A DNA stretch of 64,000 nucleotides from Fomes fomentarius (Eukaryota > Basidiomycota > Agaricomycetes > Polyporales > Polyporaceae), in NCBI GenBank assembly GCA_022606135.1, contig JABYQN010000007.1, forward strand, positions 186,001 through 250,000, in the 5' to 3' direction. Of the stretch, positions 35,302 through 47,574 are shown in pieces (position 1 is the stretch's first letter; every line of letters starts with the position of its first letter). The notes beneath the pieces are model-generated. The model saw only the letters and a list, made by a program, of their open reading frames with translations, ran no database searches and was not told where the DNA came from. A program made the position numbers and the translations under genes.

Positions 35302-38300
35302 ACCGCAGGATGAGGGAGAGTGTACATATGAGAGACAAGAGATTCGCTTCATTTTATTTTCTTGTCCCAGCGCTTCGAAAGTCTGAGCTGATAGCCGATC
35401 AGCTGGGTGTTTAGATTCTAAAACGATTCGCGGACCTGCCCCCTGCCAGCCTACTATATACTAGTATGCATGAGTAGCCTCAAACGTTCGCTATCCCTAA
35501 GTATAGGTCAGCTACATCAACATAGCAGCAGGCACGACTGAAGGAAGGGAAAGGGGAACGAAACACTACTTACTGTTGCCTTTCGATGCTCATGAACGCC
35601 TCGACTCGGCTATCAGCACTGGACTTTTGACGTGCCTGGGACGACATAATCAAATGAAATGCAAATCGAGTGAGGCTATGCAAGCGTTTGTTGCGAGCGA
35701 AGATTTCTTGGCTACATAGCCGACAAACAAGTGCATAAGGAACGGACGAACCCAAATGGGAACGGTCCCTATGAAACTGCCTTCATAACTTGGCATGCGC
35801 AACTCTATATGACCTATTCGCATCCGTGGAAGATTTCTGAGTGGTTAAATGTATGTTGATGCATCTTTCCAGCGACTCGGTGGTCAAGTGCAAGTTACAA
35901 CGACGGGGTACGAGACCAAGCGAGTCGAGTTTCCGAACAGCATAGGCACGACCCTACACCAGGCGCTTATTGAGTCGACCCTTCTCGTTTAACCTTCAGG
36001 AACCGCCCACATAGCGAATCACTTGATAGTACGACGTGCCGCACTACCATGGGAGGAGCCGGGCTGCTTGGGGTCGATATCGCCATGTGTGAGTAATCCA
36101 GATGGACGTTGAGAACGCCGAGATGAACAGTTAATGGCGGTTGAAAAGTGTGATACGTGCGCGAAGCACATCAATGTCGCTGTAAAACTGGTCGACATAG
36201 TGTTGTATGGTGTCTGCCCATGCCAGTTGCATGCCTCGGGAAACGGTGAATTGCCAATGAACCACGCGCGCCACTCGCCATCCCTGGATTTACCTTCAGT
36301 TGGCGTCCTAAGCCCTGTGACCGAGCCCCCCACTCAACCGGTGTGGCTATGAACTTTCCGGCTGTGTCGTATCATACATGCACTTCTGCGTATGCGTTGT
36401 TTTCATGATGAGGGCTTCGTGAGTGTACACGAGATATATTACTTGGACTGTTCGAGCGTTGGAGCTTTAGGAGAGAGTACTTACGTTGTTTGCGGAACGA
36501 GCGGTTGTTGATCGGAGGATCTAGGACATAAGTAGTCTGCAAAGTTGCCTTCAACCGGACCTCTTGTCGCAAGGATATCGAAGACTTGTGGAGGACACAA
36601 CTACGTGTTTCGTTTCAATGGAGATGGTTAGGCATTACATGGAGAGCGGCCATGGTGTATAGCAGAGACGCGATCTTGGTAATGTCCTTTGGGCGAAGAT
36701 GCATCCAAAATTCTGTCGGATGAATTCGGAGCGCATGAGTGGCCTTGAGGATATCATGCACAAGCGCACCCGGACCTACAGAAACTTTATCGAGTGACAG
36801 GGACGTGGTAGCGCCCTTGAACTGTATAGAACCTGTCGCAAAGTTCTGTTCATCAGCGGAGCTCGACTCACGATGTGCTGAACTCTGGACGCGTCGTCTA
36901 GAGCCTGTGATACTGGCAGCGAGTAAGGAGGAAGGTATGTACCATGGAAGCTGCGCATACTACCCCCGCAAGGAAGTAGGAATCGGGATCCAGACTGGAC
37001 ACCGTTGAATGATGCCGTACAGCATCCGGGGGGCAATGGTAACGTGGTAGCGAGGTTGTTCGGACGTCGCTCACTGCCGGCGGTGATACGTCGGATTTTG
37101 CTGAAATTGGGACATAAGTAACCAGGTTACCGGCAGGTACCAACAATCGCCATTGGGAAGGACGTACACATCCCAGTGGTTCGAAGGATGTTCCATTTGT
37201 TAGATGGTATCTAGACCTTGAGGGTTAGAGCGCGATGTAGACTTGGATGGAACGAACCACCTTCGAATTGGGATGTATGGAGGCCATACGTGAGATAGGG
37301 TCTGGCGTTCCATGGCCGTAGTGTTGCACAATCCGTAGAATTTACCAAGGGTTCACTACCTTGCAACGGTGATATCGAGAAGCGGTGACATCGAGAAACT
37401 AGCATCAAAAGTTTAGCTTTCACTCCTCACTCCCCTACCTACACTTAGATTAACCTCCCGTACGTCTCGTGCATGCAGCCTGTCGATATGTGGTGTCTTG
37501 CCTACCATAGGGCCCGGCCCTCCAGGGCAATAAACAAGGATTCCAAAAAAAAAGAAAAAATTAGCTACATGTCTGCATCGCCAGAAGCTACCGTCGTCAA
37601 CGTAAAGTATTACGCAGGCCCCCGTTTACGCACCCAGGACAACATAGCAAGAAGCAAGAGCCCTTGCGATGCCAATGTTGGTTACCTTGCGGCTTTTGCC
37701 CGAGGACTCCGCCGAGACTCACAGGATAGCCGGTCAGGCCCTAGCAGTCGACCAGTGGGTTGCAAAGATAGACAAGAGAAGGTACCTCGCACGAACTCTA
37801 CATTCGCTCGCAGTCTCCATGGTACTCGAGGACCGGGGTCAGATTTCGTGGCACATGCGACGCATAGCATGGTTTACGCGGCGCAGATACGTTATAGGTG
37901 GTAGAAACTGGGCGGGCGCAGTACCCTTGAGTACAGCACATACAAGCCAAGTACATGCGGTACTGTAAGTGGTGTATATGTGCATATGGTCAGTTTAGTA
38001 GGTAGGATGTCAGGGGTGTTGACCATGACGTACCACGCATATTTAGCGTTACGGCCACTGGCAAGCGATGTGTGAGGGATCTGCCAGTTAAAGTAAGGTC
38101 GTGCATCGTCAGTCAATCATGGTTTCGAATCCCAAGAAGCTCTCGCCCAACCCGAAACATAACATGGGCAGATCCGAGAACTGTCAGCTGAGAAGTTGAG
38201 AACCGATACAAGTCCACAGAGTCGGAAGTCGGATGGGGGCATACGCAGTATTTTTCGTCCCAGCTTCAGGGTGATGGGTGCAACGAGGCCCCCTAAGTGG

Positions 38301-38521
38301 ACCGTTGTCGTATACAAACAGTCGACTCGAGACAGCTTGACGATGAGACGCAGAGACAGCAAACAGTCACGCCACCGCCAGCGGAGGCGCCCGGATAATG
38401 GAGGAGCACAGCATTTCTCGGTTAGCGTCTCGATCCACTTTTTTTGCCAGACGAACAGACGCCTGCGTAGCGAGTCGCTGTCCTCGGTCTAGTACAGCAT
38501 CTGACAGTCGCCGAGCCTACC
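35302..38521. other. Spacer of 3.2 kb, no supported gene
   Basis: Several short frames; the best is a 115-codon minus-strand frame (36960-36615) without an ATG at its start, containing SSLLAASITGSRRRVQSSAH and FWMHLRPKDITKIASLLYTM, with no family I recognise. A short A-rich tract (about 37542-37561) is present. The last 200 bp are the promoter of the next gene. Confidence 0.45.
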
Positions 38522-39295
38522 ATGGTCCAGGGTCAGACAAAGGGTCTCGCGAAGGGCAAGAACGCCTCGGCGCGGCACGCTCAGAAAGCAGCCGCAGCCC
38601 CGAAGAAGGGCAAGCGGTCCATCGCCCCCAAGAAGGCCGTCGCGGCCAAACAGGCTGCCATGCACAAGGTGAGCAGCACCGCCCCAACACCCCGTCCCAC
38701 CGTTACGCTCGACGCTCTCTCCCTGTTGGTCCGCACCGTCCCGTTGTTGTGTTGTCGCCAGTATCCGAGATCCAGTCTTCTTCTTTCTGCCGATCTGCAC
38801 CGCGACGCTGCGTCCGCGGGCGGCGGAGAGTGGAAGAAGACGCAGAGATGACGCGAACGTGTGGATGTGTGTTCTGGTCTGGATACGGATACTGGAGGGA
38901 CGAAGCCGGGAATCGGGAATTGGGCAAAAGGGAAGAAGAGGGACGAAGGGCTAATGACCTGCCGCAGGAACTGAGCGCGAAGATCAACAGGAGCATCGAG
39001 CAGCAGGTCGCCGCCGCCGCGTCCTCGGGCAAACTGACCATCATGAAGAACGTCGCTATGGAGGGGTACGTGTACCACTTTTGTCGCTGTCCCCCCCAAC
39101 ACACCAATTGTCACCCGCTTCGAAGCTCGCGGCTCCTGCTTAAACTTTGCGAGCCGCGTTGCGTCGACTGCCCGACAGTCTTACATCCTGCCTGTCTCGC
39201 ATTCTCATTTTCATTTTGCGGTTTCACACAGCACGTCGGCGGAGAAGGGCAAAGAGAAAGAGAAGGCGAAGGCCCCCAGGCCGAAGAAAGCATGA
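38522..39295 (+). CDS. Small basic DUF2462/UPF0390 protein
   Basis: Three exons: 38522-38668, 38968-39065, 39232-39295 (103 codons including stop). N-terminus MVQGQTKGLAKGKNASARHA, then KKGKRSIAPKKAVAAKQ, an Ala/Lys-rich region. Exon 2 is ELSAKINRSIEQQVAAAASS and GKLTIMKNVAMEG. Exon 3 is Lys/Glu-rich (TSAEKGKEKEKAKAPRPKKA). This is the layout of the family annotated as DUF2462 or Leydig cell tumor 10 kDa homolog, found across fungi and animals; its job is not well defined. The first intron is long for this genome (299 nt) and the second is 166 nt. Confidence in family is good because IAPKK and NRSIEQQ are present in the right order. Confidence 0.85.
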
Positions 39296-41208
39296 ATCCG
39301 GAATACCCCAGAACAGCGATGCACTGGCGATGTGCTATCGCCACGGACGTCCGAATGCGATGCCTGTGGTCCTCCTTGCACCATGGGGAATTCCGTTCGG
39401 TTGTCGATTCCTGCGTCATCAGCATCAACTACCGAGCATGACCCTTACCTTTACCCTCCTCGCCTCCTGCTCCCTGCTCCCACCCTTCCATACACCCATA
39501 TTCCCAACCGACGGTTGAGCGGTTGAGCGTATGACAGTTAACGTTATGCACCACCGTCCGCGCTCCCATGTCGTCAGTCCCCTCCGCCTCCCCCGTGAAT
39601 CCGTGAAGACATCGCCAACGGCACATTCGCACAGTCTACCATCCGCACAAAAACAACACCAGCATTCGAGCAGTTACATACTTGCACAGCGATCGCTCCG
39701 CGGCGCGGTCGAAATACCGCGGTATCGACGTACATATGGGAACAACATCGAACGCGTCGACGCTACAGTTCGAACCGTTGCGCCGGAGCGCCCGCGTCTA
39801 GCGCGTCCTTGGCCTTCGTCTTCGCATCCTTCGTGTGCACTAGTGCACCCCCCTACGGCCTCCCAGCCAATCCGCTTTGGTACCTAGGTACCAAAGCCTC
39901 ATCATCCATATACAGTGCATCCCAGCACCCATCGACGATCGCCCCGCCTGTCTATCATACACGTCACCTTCACTAAGAGAAATCGCGCGTTCGGTCGGAC
40001 CGATCCCGTCGACGTCTGCGTACTTTCTCGTGCTATGTCATGGGCCCGCTCGACACACCCACACACACCCCAAACTTGAGAAAGCTGTACACTAACGACC
40101 GGTGTTGTTTTCAGGGGGATAAATAAGGGACGTCGAATGAGGTCATCAGTAGTCATGTTGCAGCACGTCCGTTTTCGAGCGTATCGAGTGAGAGACCCGA
40201 GAGCGGTGTATTGCGTAGAATGTAGAATGTCATAAACAGAGCGACGGACAACGGGACAGCGACTCGGACTTGGACAATGTATGAGACACGGGAAGGGGTG
40301 TATGCAGTGTGAATGGATGGAGAGGGATGGGGATGGGGAGTGTAGAATGGAGGTAAGGGGGAATATGTACATGCGTATGCGGGATGGGGATTGCGCCGTT
40401 GGCGATGCTGAAGAGATGGATTGGAACGGAATGCATAACAGACAGACGTGTGCGTATATGCGTATACGGATACCGGTTAAACCCTACGTGCTAGAAGAGA
40501 CATGGGCAGACATGTGGCGGCGTGGAGCTGTGTGTTGTTGGTGATGGAACAATGCTAATGCGATGATGGCATGCTGATGCGGAGAAACGGGACTGTGAAC
40601 GTGAAGGTGAACGTGCAGCGGACGTGAACGTGGAACGTGGAGTATGTTGGATGGGGTGGGATGGGGTGGGATGGGAGGGAACGAGAACGGAAACGGAAAC
40701 GGGAACGGGGATGTGGACATGAATGTGACTAGCTAACTAGCGACTAGTGTTGGGAGAAAGGGAATGGGAATGGGTGGGGTGGAGGATGGTTGATACGGGG
40801 TGTATTCGATAACGGAGATACTACTAGTAGCGGAGTGGGGAGAGAGACGTGAAGCGTCGTGATACGGATAAGAGACGAAGATGACGATGCATGCATGATG
40901 TAGATGACAATGAGAGACAAGTCCATGTGCAAGAATAACGACGACGGGAGCCCAACATGAGAGTCCAGAGAGTACACTGCAGAGAATCTTTTTCGTCATA
41001 CAAACCTTCCGGATGCCCGGCAGACTCGGGTCCAACACCGACACCACGAACATCTCTGGGAGGCTGAGGCTAGATGGCCCATACAATGCGGAACGCAGAC
41101 CATAGCGCGATCGTGAGCGCACGCGCAGCCGCAGACTCCGCGACCTGCGCCCGAGACAGAAGCCAGCCGTGAACACGGTACGGCGCATAGAGGCAGACGG
41201 ATAGAGGC
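39296..41208. other. Convergent spacer of 1.9 kb, purine-rich, no supported gene
   Basis: Lies between the 3' ends of the DUF2462 and CENP-B-like genes. The stretch from about 40260 to 40930 is strongly G/A-rich on the plus strand, with small minisatellite-like runs. The long minus-strand frames here (40484-41188) are products of this composition. Confidence 0.55.
40651..40710 (+). repeat. Short G/A minisatellite: ATGGGGTGGG units then AACGGA-type units
   Basis: Three near-perfect 10-bp units (ATGGGGTGGG twice, then ATGGGAGGGA) are followed by hexamer-like repeats (AACGGA, AACGGG). No gene function. Confidence 0.75.
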
Positions 41209-43261
41209 CTATGACTCGGTGCGATTGCGATTGCCGCCGTAGGGCAGGTCGTATTTGCGCCCGACCATCTTTCCGAACACCTTGTACTTGATGCCCATCA
41301 AGAACTCGTAGTCATCGTCGTTGAGGATGGATTCGTTCCCGTTTTGCTCGATGTACAGGATCACTTTATCGAGCGCCAACTCCGCCTCGGCCAGTGTCGG
41401 TGGGGACACGTCCGGCATCACTTCGGGCATGACGGGAACGACGTAGACCTGCTCCCCGCTGTTCTCATCTCCGTTCAGTGGGATGGCGATGGGCTCCGCA
41501 GGCGGCAGGATCGCCGGCAGCTCTTGCCCTTCCGTCTCTGGCGGGGCGACTGACTCTGACTGTTGAGGGTACTCGAGCTGCTGAGGCTCTTGGGAGTAGT
41601 AACCCTTGTTGTCCCCTTGTGAAGTAGACTGGCTTTCCACTTGGGGCCACGCTTGCTGAAGGGCTATGGATGAACGCACGCCCGGCGCGTTCATGGACTG
41701 CGACATCCTATCGGCGGGACTACCCCCGTCATCCTCGGACTCGACGCCCATGTCGTGATCGCGTTGTGGAGGCTTCTCCACCGGAGCCGGCGATGGCTGG
41801 TGGATCGTGTACGACGCTGACGGGGCGTTCTCAGAGTTTGGCGGAATGAAATCGGTCCCATATGCGCGGTATTTTTGTTCGGCGGTGCCGTTACCGTGCC
41901 ACACACCGCGACGAATGCCGTGCCGGTGCTTGAAGTTCTCGAGCCAGCCGGAACTCGCCTTAAACTTGTCCGCGGTGTAACCCATCTCGTCACCGAACTG
42001 GCGTGCCTTCTGACGGAGGACCGAGTCCGTGAGGGTCTTGCCCGTCCTTGAAGCCATTTTGACCCACTCCTCCAGACGACGCTCAAGGGAAGGGAACTTA
42101 GATGGTCTCGTGTGGACATGAGCGGAGAGAGAATAAGATGAGAAGACAAGAGGAAGCATACCTGAGCTTGGCCACGAGCACCTTCTCCTCGGGCGATATG
42201 TGTAGCCACCGAGCCTTCTGCTTGAGGATCTTGCTGACCGTACTCCGCTCCACGCCGAACTTGGCAGCAATATCTTCCTGCTTGACGCCAGGGTTGTCCT
42301 CTGCGAACTGGCAAATATTGAGGCGATCCAAGTTCCAGAGCCGCTTCTTCTTCATGGGCTCTTTGCGACCGCTGGCTGCGGTGCCGAGACCACCCTCGGT
42401 AGGAGAGAAGCCTGCCGCAGCTAAAGAGTTGGATGCAGAAGCTGAGGAAGACACGGATGTAAGGGCAGATGCGACGCTGAGTGCAGGTGAGGCAGAACGA
42501 GGGTTTGATGAGGCGGATGCGGTAGAACCAGAGGCAGAACGCGACTGATTGGGGGAAAGAAGCCACGCCACTCAGGCAAGCGGGACATGCTGTCGAGGCG
42601 ATGGCTGTAAGCGTCCGGCGTTGACATGGAAGGCTGACCTGTATGCTGCAGGTGATAGACGTGCTGCTGCTGTATGGGAGTATGGGGGCGGGAGCCTTGC
42701 TGGGGCTGAGGGACGTATGAGGGGGGGTTTTGGGGATGCTACGCGCATACAAGGAGGATTTAGCGGGTGAATGAGATCGCAAGTGCAAAGAAGGGGACGA
42801 ACGGGATAAGACTGAGAGATAGCTGCATACTCCGGGAGCTCATGGCTCTGGGGGACCCTCTCCGGTAAACGCACGCGACGGCCACGGGCGATGCCTCTGT
42901 CAGGACCAATGCTGCTGTCGATTTGGGGCGAGTCGAAGGATAATGAGGAAGGACCGGGGTCAACTGAGGATGATGGGACGTGATTTGTGTAGGCATCGGG
43001 GGCGTGGCGAGTCATGAAGGATTGCTGTGATGAGGGATGGGCATAGTCGGGAACGTGATCCATTTGGTGGATTTGGGGATGGGGGTGTTGTGCGGACTGA
43101 GAATGGTCGGGGGAGTGGTGGCTTGGTCGCCAGGACATGTCTTGGGGAAAAGACGGATGAGGGGGAGCGGAGTCAGGAATCGAGTTCGGGTGTGGATGGT
43201 TGAGGGAAGGGTGTGGATGATACACGAGGCCGGAAACTGAGTAGTGCGGGGCCGTGTCCAT
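41209..43261 (-). CDS. CENP-B-type HTH DNA-binding protein without a transposase domain
   Basis: Two helix-turn-helix regions place it in the CENP-B/Abp1/pogo group. ATG at 43261 opens a His/Pro/Ser-rich tail (MDTAPHYSVSGLVYHPHPS). Then comes a Ser/Ala-rich linker and the CENP-B N-terminal HTH: MKKKRLWNLDRLNICQFAED, then GVKQEDIAAKFGVERSTVSK, ILKQKARWL. After an intron the CENPB/Tc5-type HTH: RRLEEWVKMASRTGKTLTDS, QKARQFGDEMGYTADKFKAS, GWLENFKHRHGIRRGVWHG. The C-terminal half is acidic/Gln-rich, with EVMPDVSPPTLAEAELALDK and a conserved end (EFLMGIKYKVFGKMVGRKYD). No DDE transposase domain is present, so it is probably domesticated. The exon join near 42550-42640 is unresolved. Confidence 0.88.
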
Positions 43262-46200
43262 GCTGCAGGCCAGTGGAGCTCGTGTTGAGCATCTGCTCTA
43301 AGCGAGAGCACGGCTGTTTCAAACAGGAGCTGAAGAGTCGACGTCGGGCGCGATGATGACCGTCCGGGAGAGAGACAGACGGAGAGAAGGATGTGCTCGC
43401 CTTTTGACTTGTCCCAGTTCTCAATCAGCCGCGCCTCTCCTCCGCCCGGCTCTGTCCCGCAGATCCCCCCGATGTCGCCTCTTCTCGACGCTCTCTCCCA
43501 CCACCCACGCATGTCATTTCCATTTCTTTCATTTTATTTCTTCTCCCGCCCCCATCGCCCACCCCGCCACTAGTACTCATTTATTCCAGGGCGGCCAAGA
43601 CGCGCGCTCATATCGCACCTTGTCGCAATTAAGGCAATCGTATAAGGTTACCAGGTTCCTCAGCCGACAGCCCAGCCAGCCCCCCGGGGCCTTTGTGTTG
43701 CTGCAAGATTGGTCACGTCTGTGTCTGCGTCTGCGTCTGCAGTGCCAACTGCTCGTGCCGGCGCGCACCTGTCCCGTCTGGTGCGCTGGCAAGCGCGCAT
43801 GCGAAATAATATCCTGTCAAGCCGACAGAAGTGCGTTCATTCCCATCGAGCGTGTCTCCGCTCGAGATTGAATTGGTATGCCTGTCCAATAGCGGTGCTA
43901 GTCCGACCGAGGCCCGTGCTATCGGGTCGCAGCTGGCGAACTCAAACGTTGGCTATCCTGCCCATTGGCTCCCGCGGACCGTGAGCACTGAATGGCGAAC
44001 GCACGCCGGCCACTGCGACGCTTCCTGCCTTCCCTGTAATCGCTGCCTTCTGCCCCTACGCCTGAATCTGCTCCCTCTCCCTCTCGCCCTGGCCAGCCAG
44101 AAGCTTCGAATGACTCACCCCCCTCATGTCCGACTTGAGAACACGCGCGTCTCCCCTCGGCCTTCCCATTCGCTCATCGCCCTCTGTCCGTCTTCATAAC
44201 ATACTTCCGCGCTCGCCTCACTCACCCCGAAACAGGGCACGAACGCCAGAGAACCCCCCGGGGTTCTTTCCAAACCTTATACGGCGGACTTGACGACTAT
44301 CCTGCGCGACGCTGCCCCAGTCCGCATGCGTTTACCTTCCGTCCGCCGTGGCTTCAAGCGTTCTGCACTTTGGTTCAACCGTCCTTGCGTCCGTATCAGA
44401 ATACAGCCTGGCCCTCGTGCCTATGTTCTAGCTGGCCACGCCGCCCACGGGCTTGAAGGAGCCCTCGGCCTCAGACGCCGAGTCGTGCAGGTGCGCCTGT
44501 GGGAGCCGACTTTCCCGCGTTCATACTGCGCTAGAGGGGCTTCCTTTGGACGACTGCACTTGGAAGGAACTCTCTCCGACGGCGAGCACCGAGATCTCGC
44601 AGCTGTCCATCAAACCTTAGATTTCCTCCGTGAAGTTACGGCTGAGAGAGCTCAGGCTGTTCGCGCGCCCCTCCCACCTTGCCGAACTAGACGCCCGCTC
44701 AAGCTCAAGCGTTAAGGTGCGCATACCGGTCCTCGCGACGCCCGTTCTCATCTCTCCGCAAAGGTGGGAGTGCGCCGCGCTGACCCTGTCCCCTTGCCCA
44801 ATCGCTACACACAGCGGCTCCGTGCAGCCCACGACGACGGTACGCCTTCCGTCCGCAGGGCCCGTCAAGCGCGCAGAACGACGTCAGGGTCCTCCCACGT
44901 CTTCCGAATCGCAAAACCGCCCTGGGTTCGCACATCCGACTGCGAGGACATGCGCACGCCGCTATTCGTCTTCGAACATACACATGCCTATTACTTCGCG
45001 ATAGCGTAGCCCTCAGGCTGTCCCCCACCGCTCTCCGCGAGATCAACAGCCACCCGCGCCGGCCGCTCCCACAAGTCTGCGAACCCATGACACACCGCCT
45101 GGTCATCTGTGTCCAAGAGTCTCTTGCTGACGTCCTGTCGTGTTCTGGTGTTGAACTATGACTATATTGCCGTCGATCGTGGTCGCACAAACGGCCCTAT
45201 CCCCTCGGGGTACCACGTTGGGGTCTCCCTCCTGAACAAGTACGTACACATACCCGCTAATTCCCTTTTTCGAGTCCTTGACCCGTCCTGCGATCAGGGC
45301 ATGTCTTATGACGACCATCGACCGTATAACGTTTGCTGGCGACATGCATCCCGCAGTATGTCCAACCAAATATAACACGGAGGGATCCGATCGACAACTC
45401 TGGGAACCGTAGAGTGCCGTACGGGCTGTACGATTACGACTTGCGGAGGCGGCGACCACGGCTGCCCTCGCACAGCAATACTCGTGCCTCGAGCGGCAGA
45501 TCGTCCAAGAGTGGCACGCAAATTACGCCGCCACACACGAGGCTCGCACCATCGCACCACAACGCGCCATTGTGGCCCTCATGGCTACTCCGTTCCCCAA
45601 TACGTCCGCCTCTCCAACTTCTGCACTCCTAAGCTCGCGCTTTGCCGCCTCGGCTTGCCGCTCACGCCAGCGCGTTTTGGAATCATGTCGCACTGCTGCG
45701 TCGTACTATACGTGTCTTTGTGCGCCTGTTGCCTTAGTCGACTGTGTGCGCACGGTCATGCCGCCGGCAATGGCTCGTCGACCCTGAATGTTATCCCTCC
45801 CAGCGTCCAGAACAGGGCGTCTGGTTTCCTGCCGTGTCCGAATGTTAGCAGTCTCGAGACTCAAGCTCCGTGTCTCCGTGGAGTCGCCTGTTCGGGCTAT
45901 CGTACTCCCGTGACCGCATACTCGCTCTCCGCAGCGGCTCGGGAGGCCGAGTCGACAAGTAATGTTTCCTCGGACCTCAGAGCGGCACTGGCGCCGATTG
46001 ACCGTTGCAACGACTCTATCAGATATGTCTGACGTCAACACACACACACACCATTTCCCAAGAGGCAGGTAGACAGAACCGCGAAGGCCGTACGTACTTA
46101 GTCCGAGGCCCGAACGGGGAACTATCAAAGATTAGAACCAGAACCAGAACCCAAGAACCAGGATGCGACCTCCACCCCCGAGGCCTGTGGCCTGAAGCTT

Positions 46201-47574
46201 GCGCAATCGCTTCCTAGATCCTGAGAGGCCCCCCTCGAACTCGCTAGATCACGATATCCAGACAATGGACATCTCGGGACCCCCCCATTCGCACATCGCC
46301 TTCGCTTCGTACCCGACAAGCTCGACAAGCGACTCGGAACCAACAGGCTAACGGAGCTTATGCGCCACGGCCTACAGACCTGAGACCACAGGCGAGCCGC
46401 TACGGATACGTACAAGCAACATCAGTATCGAGGAGCATCCAGCGACCGCGGGAGAAGCAGGGCGAAGCAACGCTGACATGATGATAGGAGGCGGGGGGGG
46501 GGGGGCAATTGGGAGAGTGAGGACACACGCGCAGATCACAGCAGCCCCACCAGAACCGTGACCAGCACCGTGGAGTGCGCCTGCGCGTGCCTCACCGCGG
46601 CCGCGACGTTCGTGCGTGGCGAGTGGACTGGAGCCCCGGACTGCTACCGGGGCTGGGAAGACATACTACTACCCGTCGGGGGCTAGGCTCTGCTGGACGC
46701 AAGACAATAGTCGACCTGTGGTCTAGTTCTCTGTCCCCTTTCTCATTCCATTCTGATATTGTTTGTCCTGGAGTAGCTCGTCGGAGGGTGACATCAATGG
46801 CAACGACGACGATAGTCAGTGGTAAATGATAGGTAGTCGATAAGTACTAGTAGTGAGTCGTGACACATCTCGATATGAATTGTACAGAACCGTGACGGAC
46901 GGTGACGGTGCGGAGCATGAATTTCGAACATGTTTCGCCCCACGACTCCGCTGGCGTGCCGATGTAACTTGAAGGAGTCCATACCAACTTCCGAGTGCCA
47001 CTGCTGTGCCACTGATACGGCTCTCGGTCCTTGCGGGGTTCATGTACTGAAGGTTCGGGGCGGTTCGCTTCGTTGCTTCATTGCCTTAGCTAGAGTCGAT
47101 TCGCCTTCCCTTGCAACGAACCACCCGGATCGACTTTGGTGTGCCCCCGGACAGTCCGCGCACCGGATGAGTTCTGACTTCGATGCTGGAAGGCCGTCCT
47201 CCTGGTGGCAGGACGTAGGGCGGCGTGATGCATCCGATAGTCTTCTGCCACTAGTTGGCCTTCCTAGGTACAGACATACCTTCCATACCTGCTGCATATA
47301 CTCTGCGTCTCGCTTGCCGAAGCCCGGAGTCGCACAACGATAGACAAGACAACTGAAAATGGATTCATGCACGATAACACGGGCGCCGCACAGGCGACAG
47401 ACAGCGAGAACGACAGCTGCAGAAATACACCACGAGCCAACACCCTACCTGTACATCACAGAACAGAACAGAACACATCGTACACCGCACGCGATATGCA
47501 CCAACCGTCGTCCATGCGCCATGCGCCATCACATATACACTGCCCCTCCGCACTCGTTACCCCCTCTCACCGTC
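43262..47574. other. Spacer of 4.3 kb, no supported gene
   Basis: GC-rich, with many overlapping open frames. The longest single ones are 44290-44715 (+), 45413-45787 (+) and 45484-46032 (+), on partly the same bases, with no domain I recognise. A 13-G run sits at 46493-46505. No terminal repeats, reverse transcriptase or transposase motif was found. I cannot rule out a decayed element. Confidence 0.4.
46493..46505 (+). repeat. 13-nt poly-G run
   Basis: An uninterrupted run of 13 G on the plus strand, likely to be length-variable. Confidence 0.85.

Noticed and set aside
38115..38145. tRNA T-arm-like sequence (GGTTTCGAATCCCA)
   Set aside because: No matching acceptor stem, D arm or anticodon arm within 80 bp on either side.
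40484..41188. Minus-strand Pro/His/Ser-rich ORFs
   Set aside because: Composition follows the G/A-rich tract on the opposite strand. No ATG-domain-stop structure or family.
44290..44715. 141-codon plus-strand ORF
   Set aside because: Two other frames over the same bases are also open. Arg-rich with no domain; treated as GC-driven chance.
43262..47574. Possible retroelement in the gene desert
   Set aside because: No reverse transcriptase, integrase, gag or long terminal repeat could be seen. Kept only as an unexplained region.
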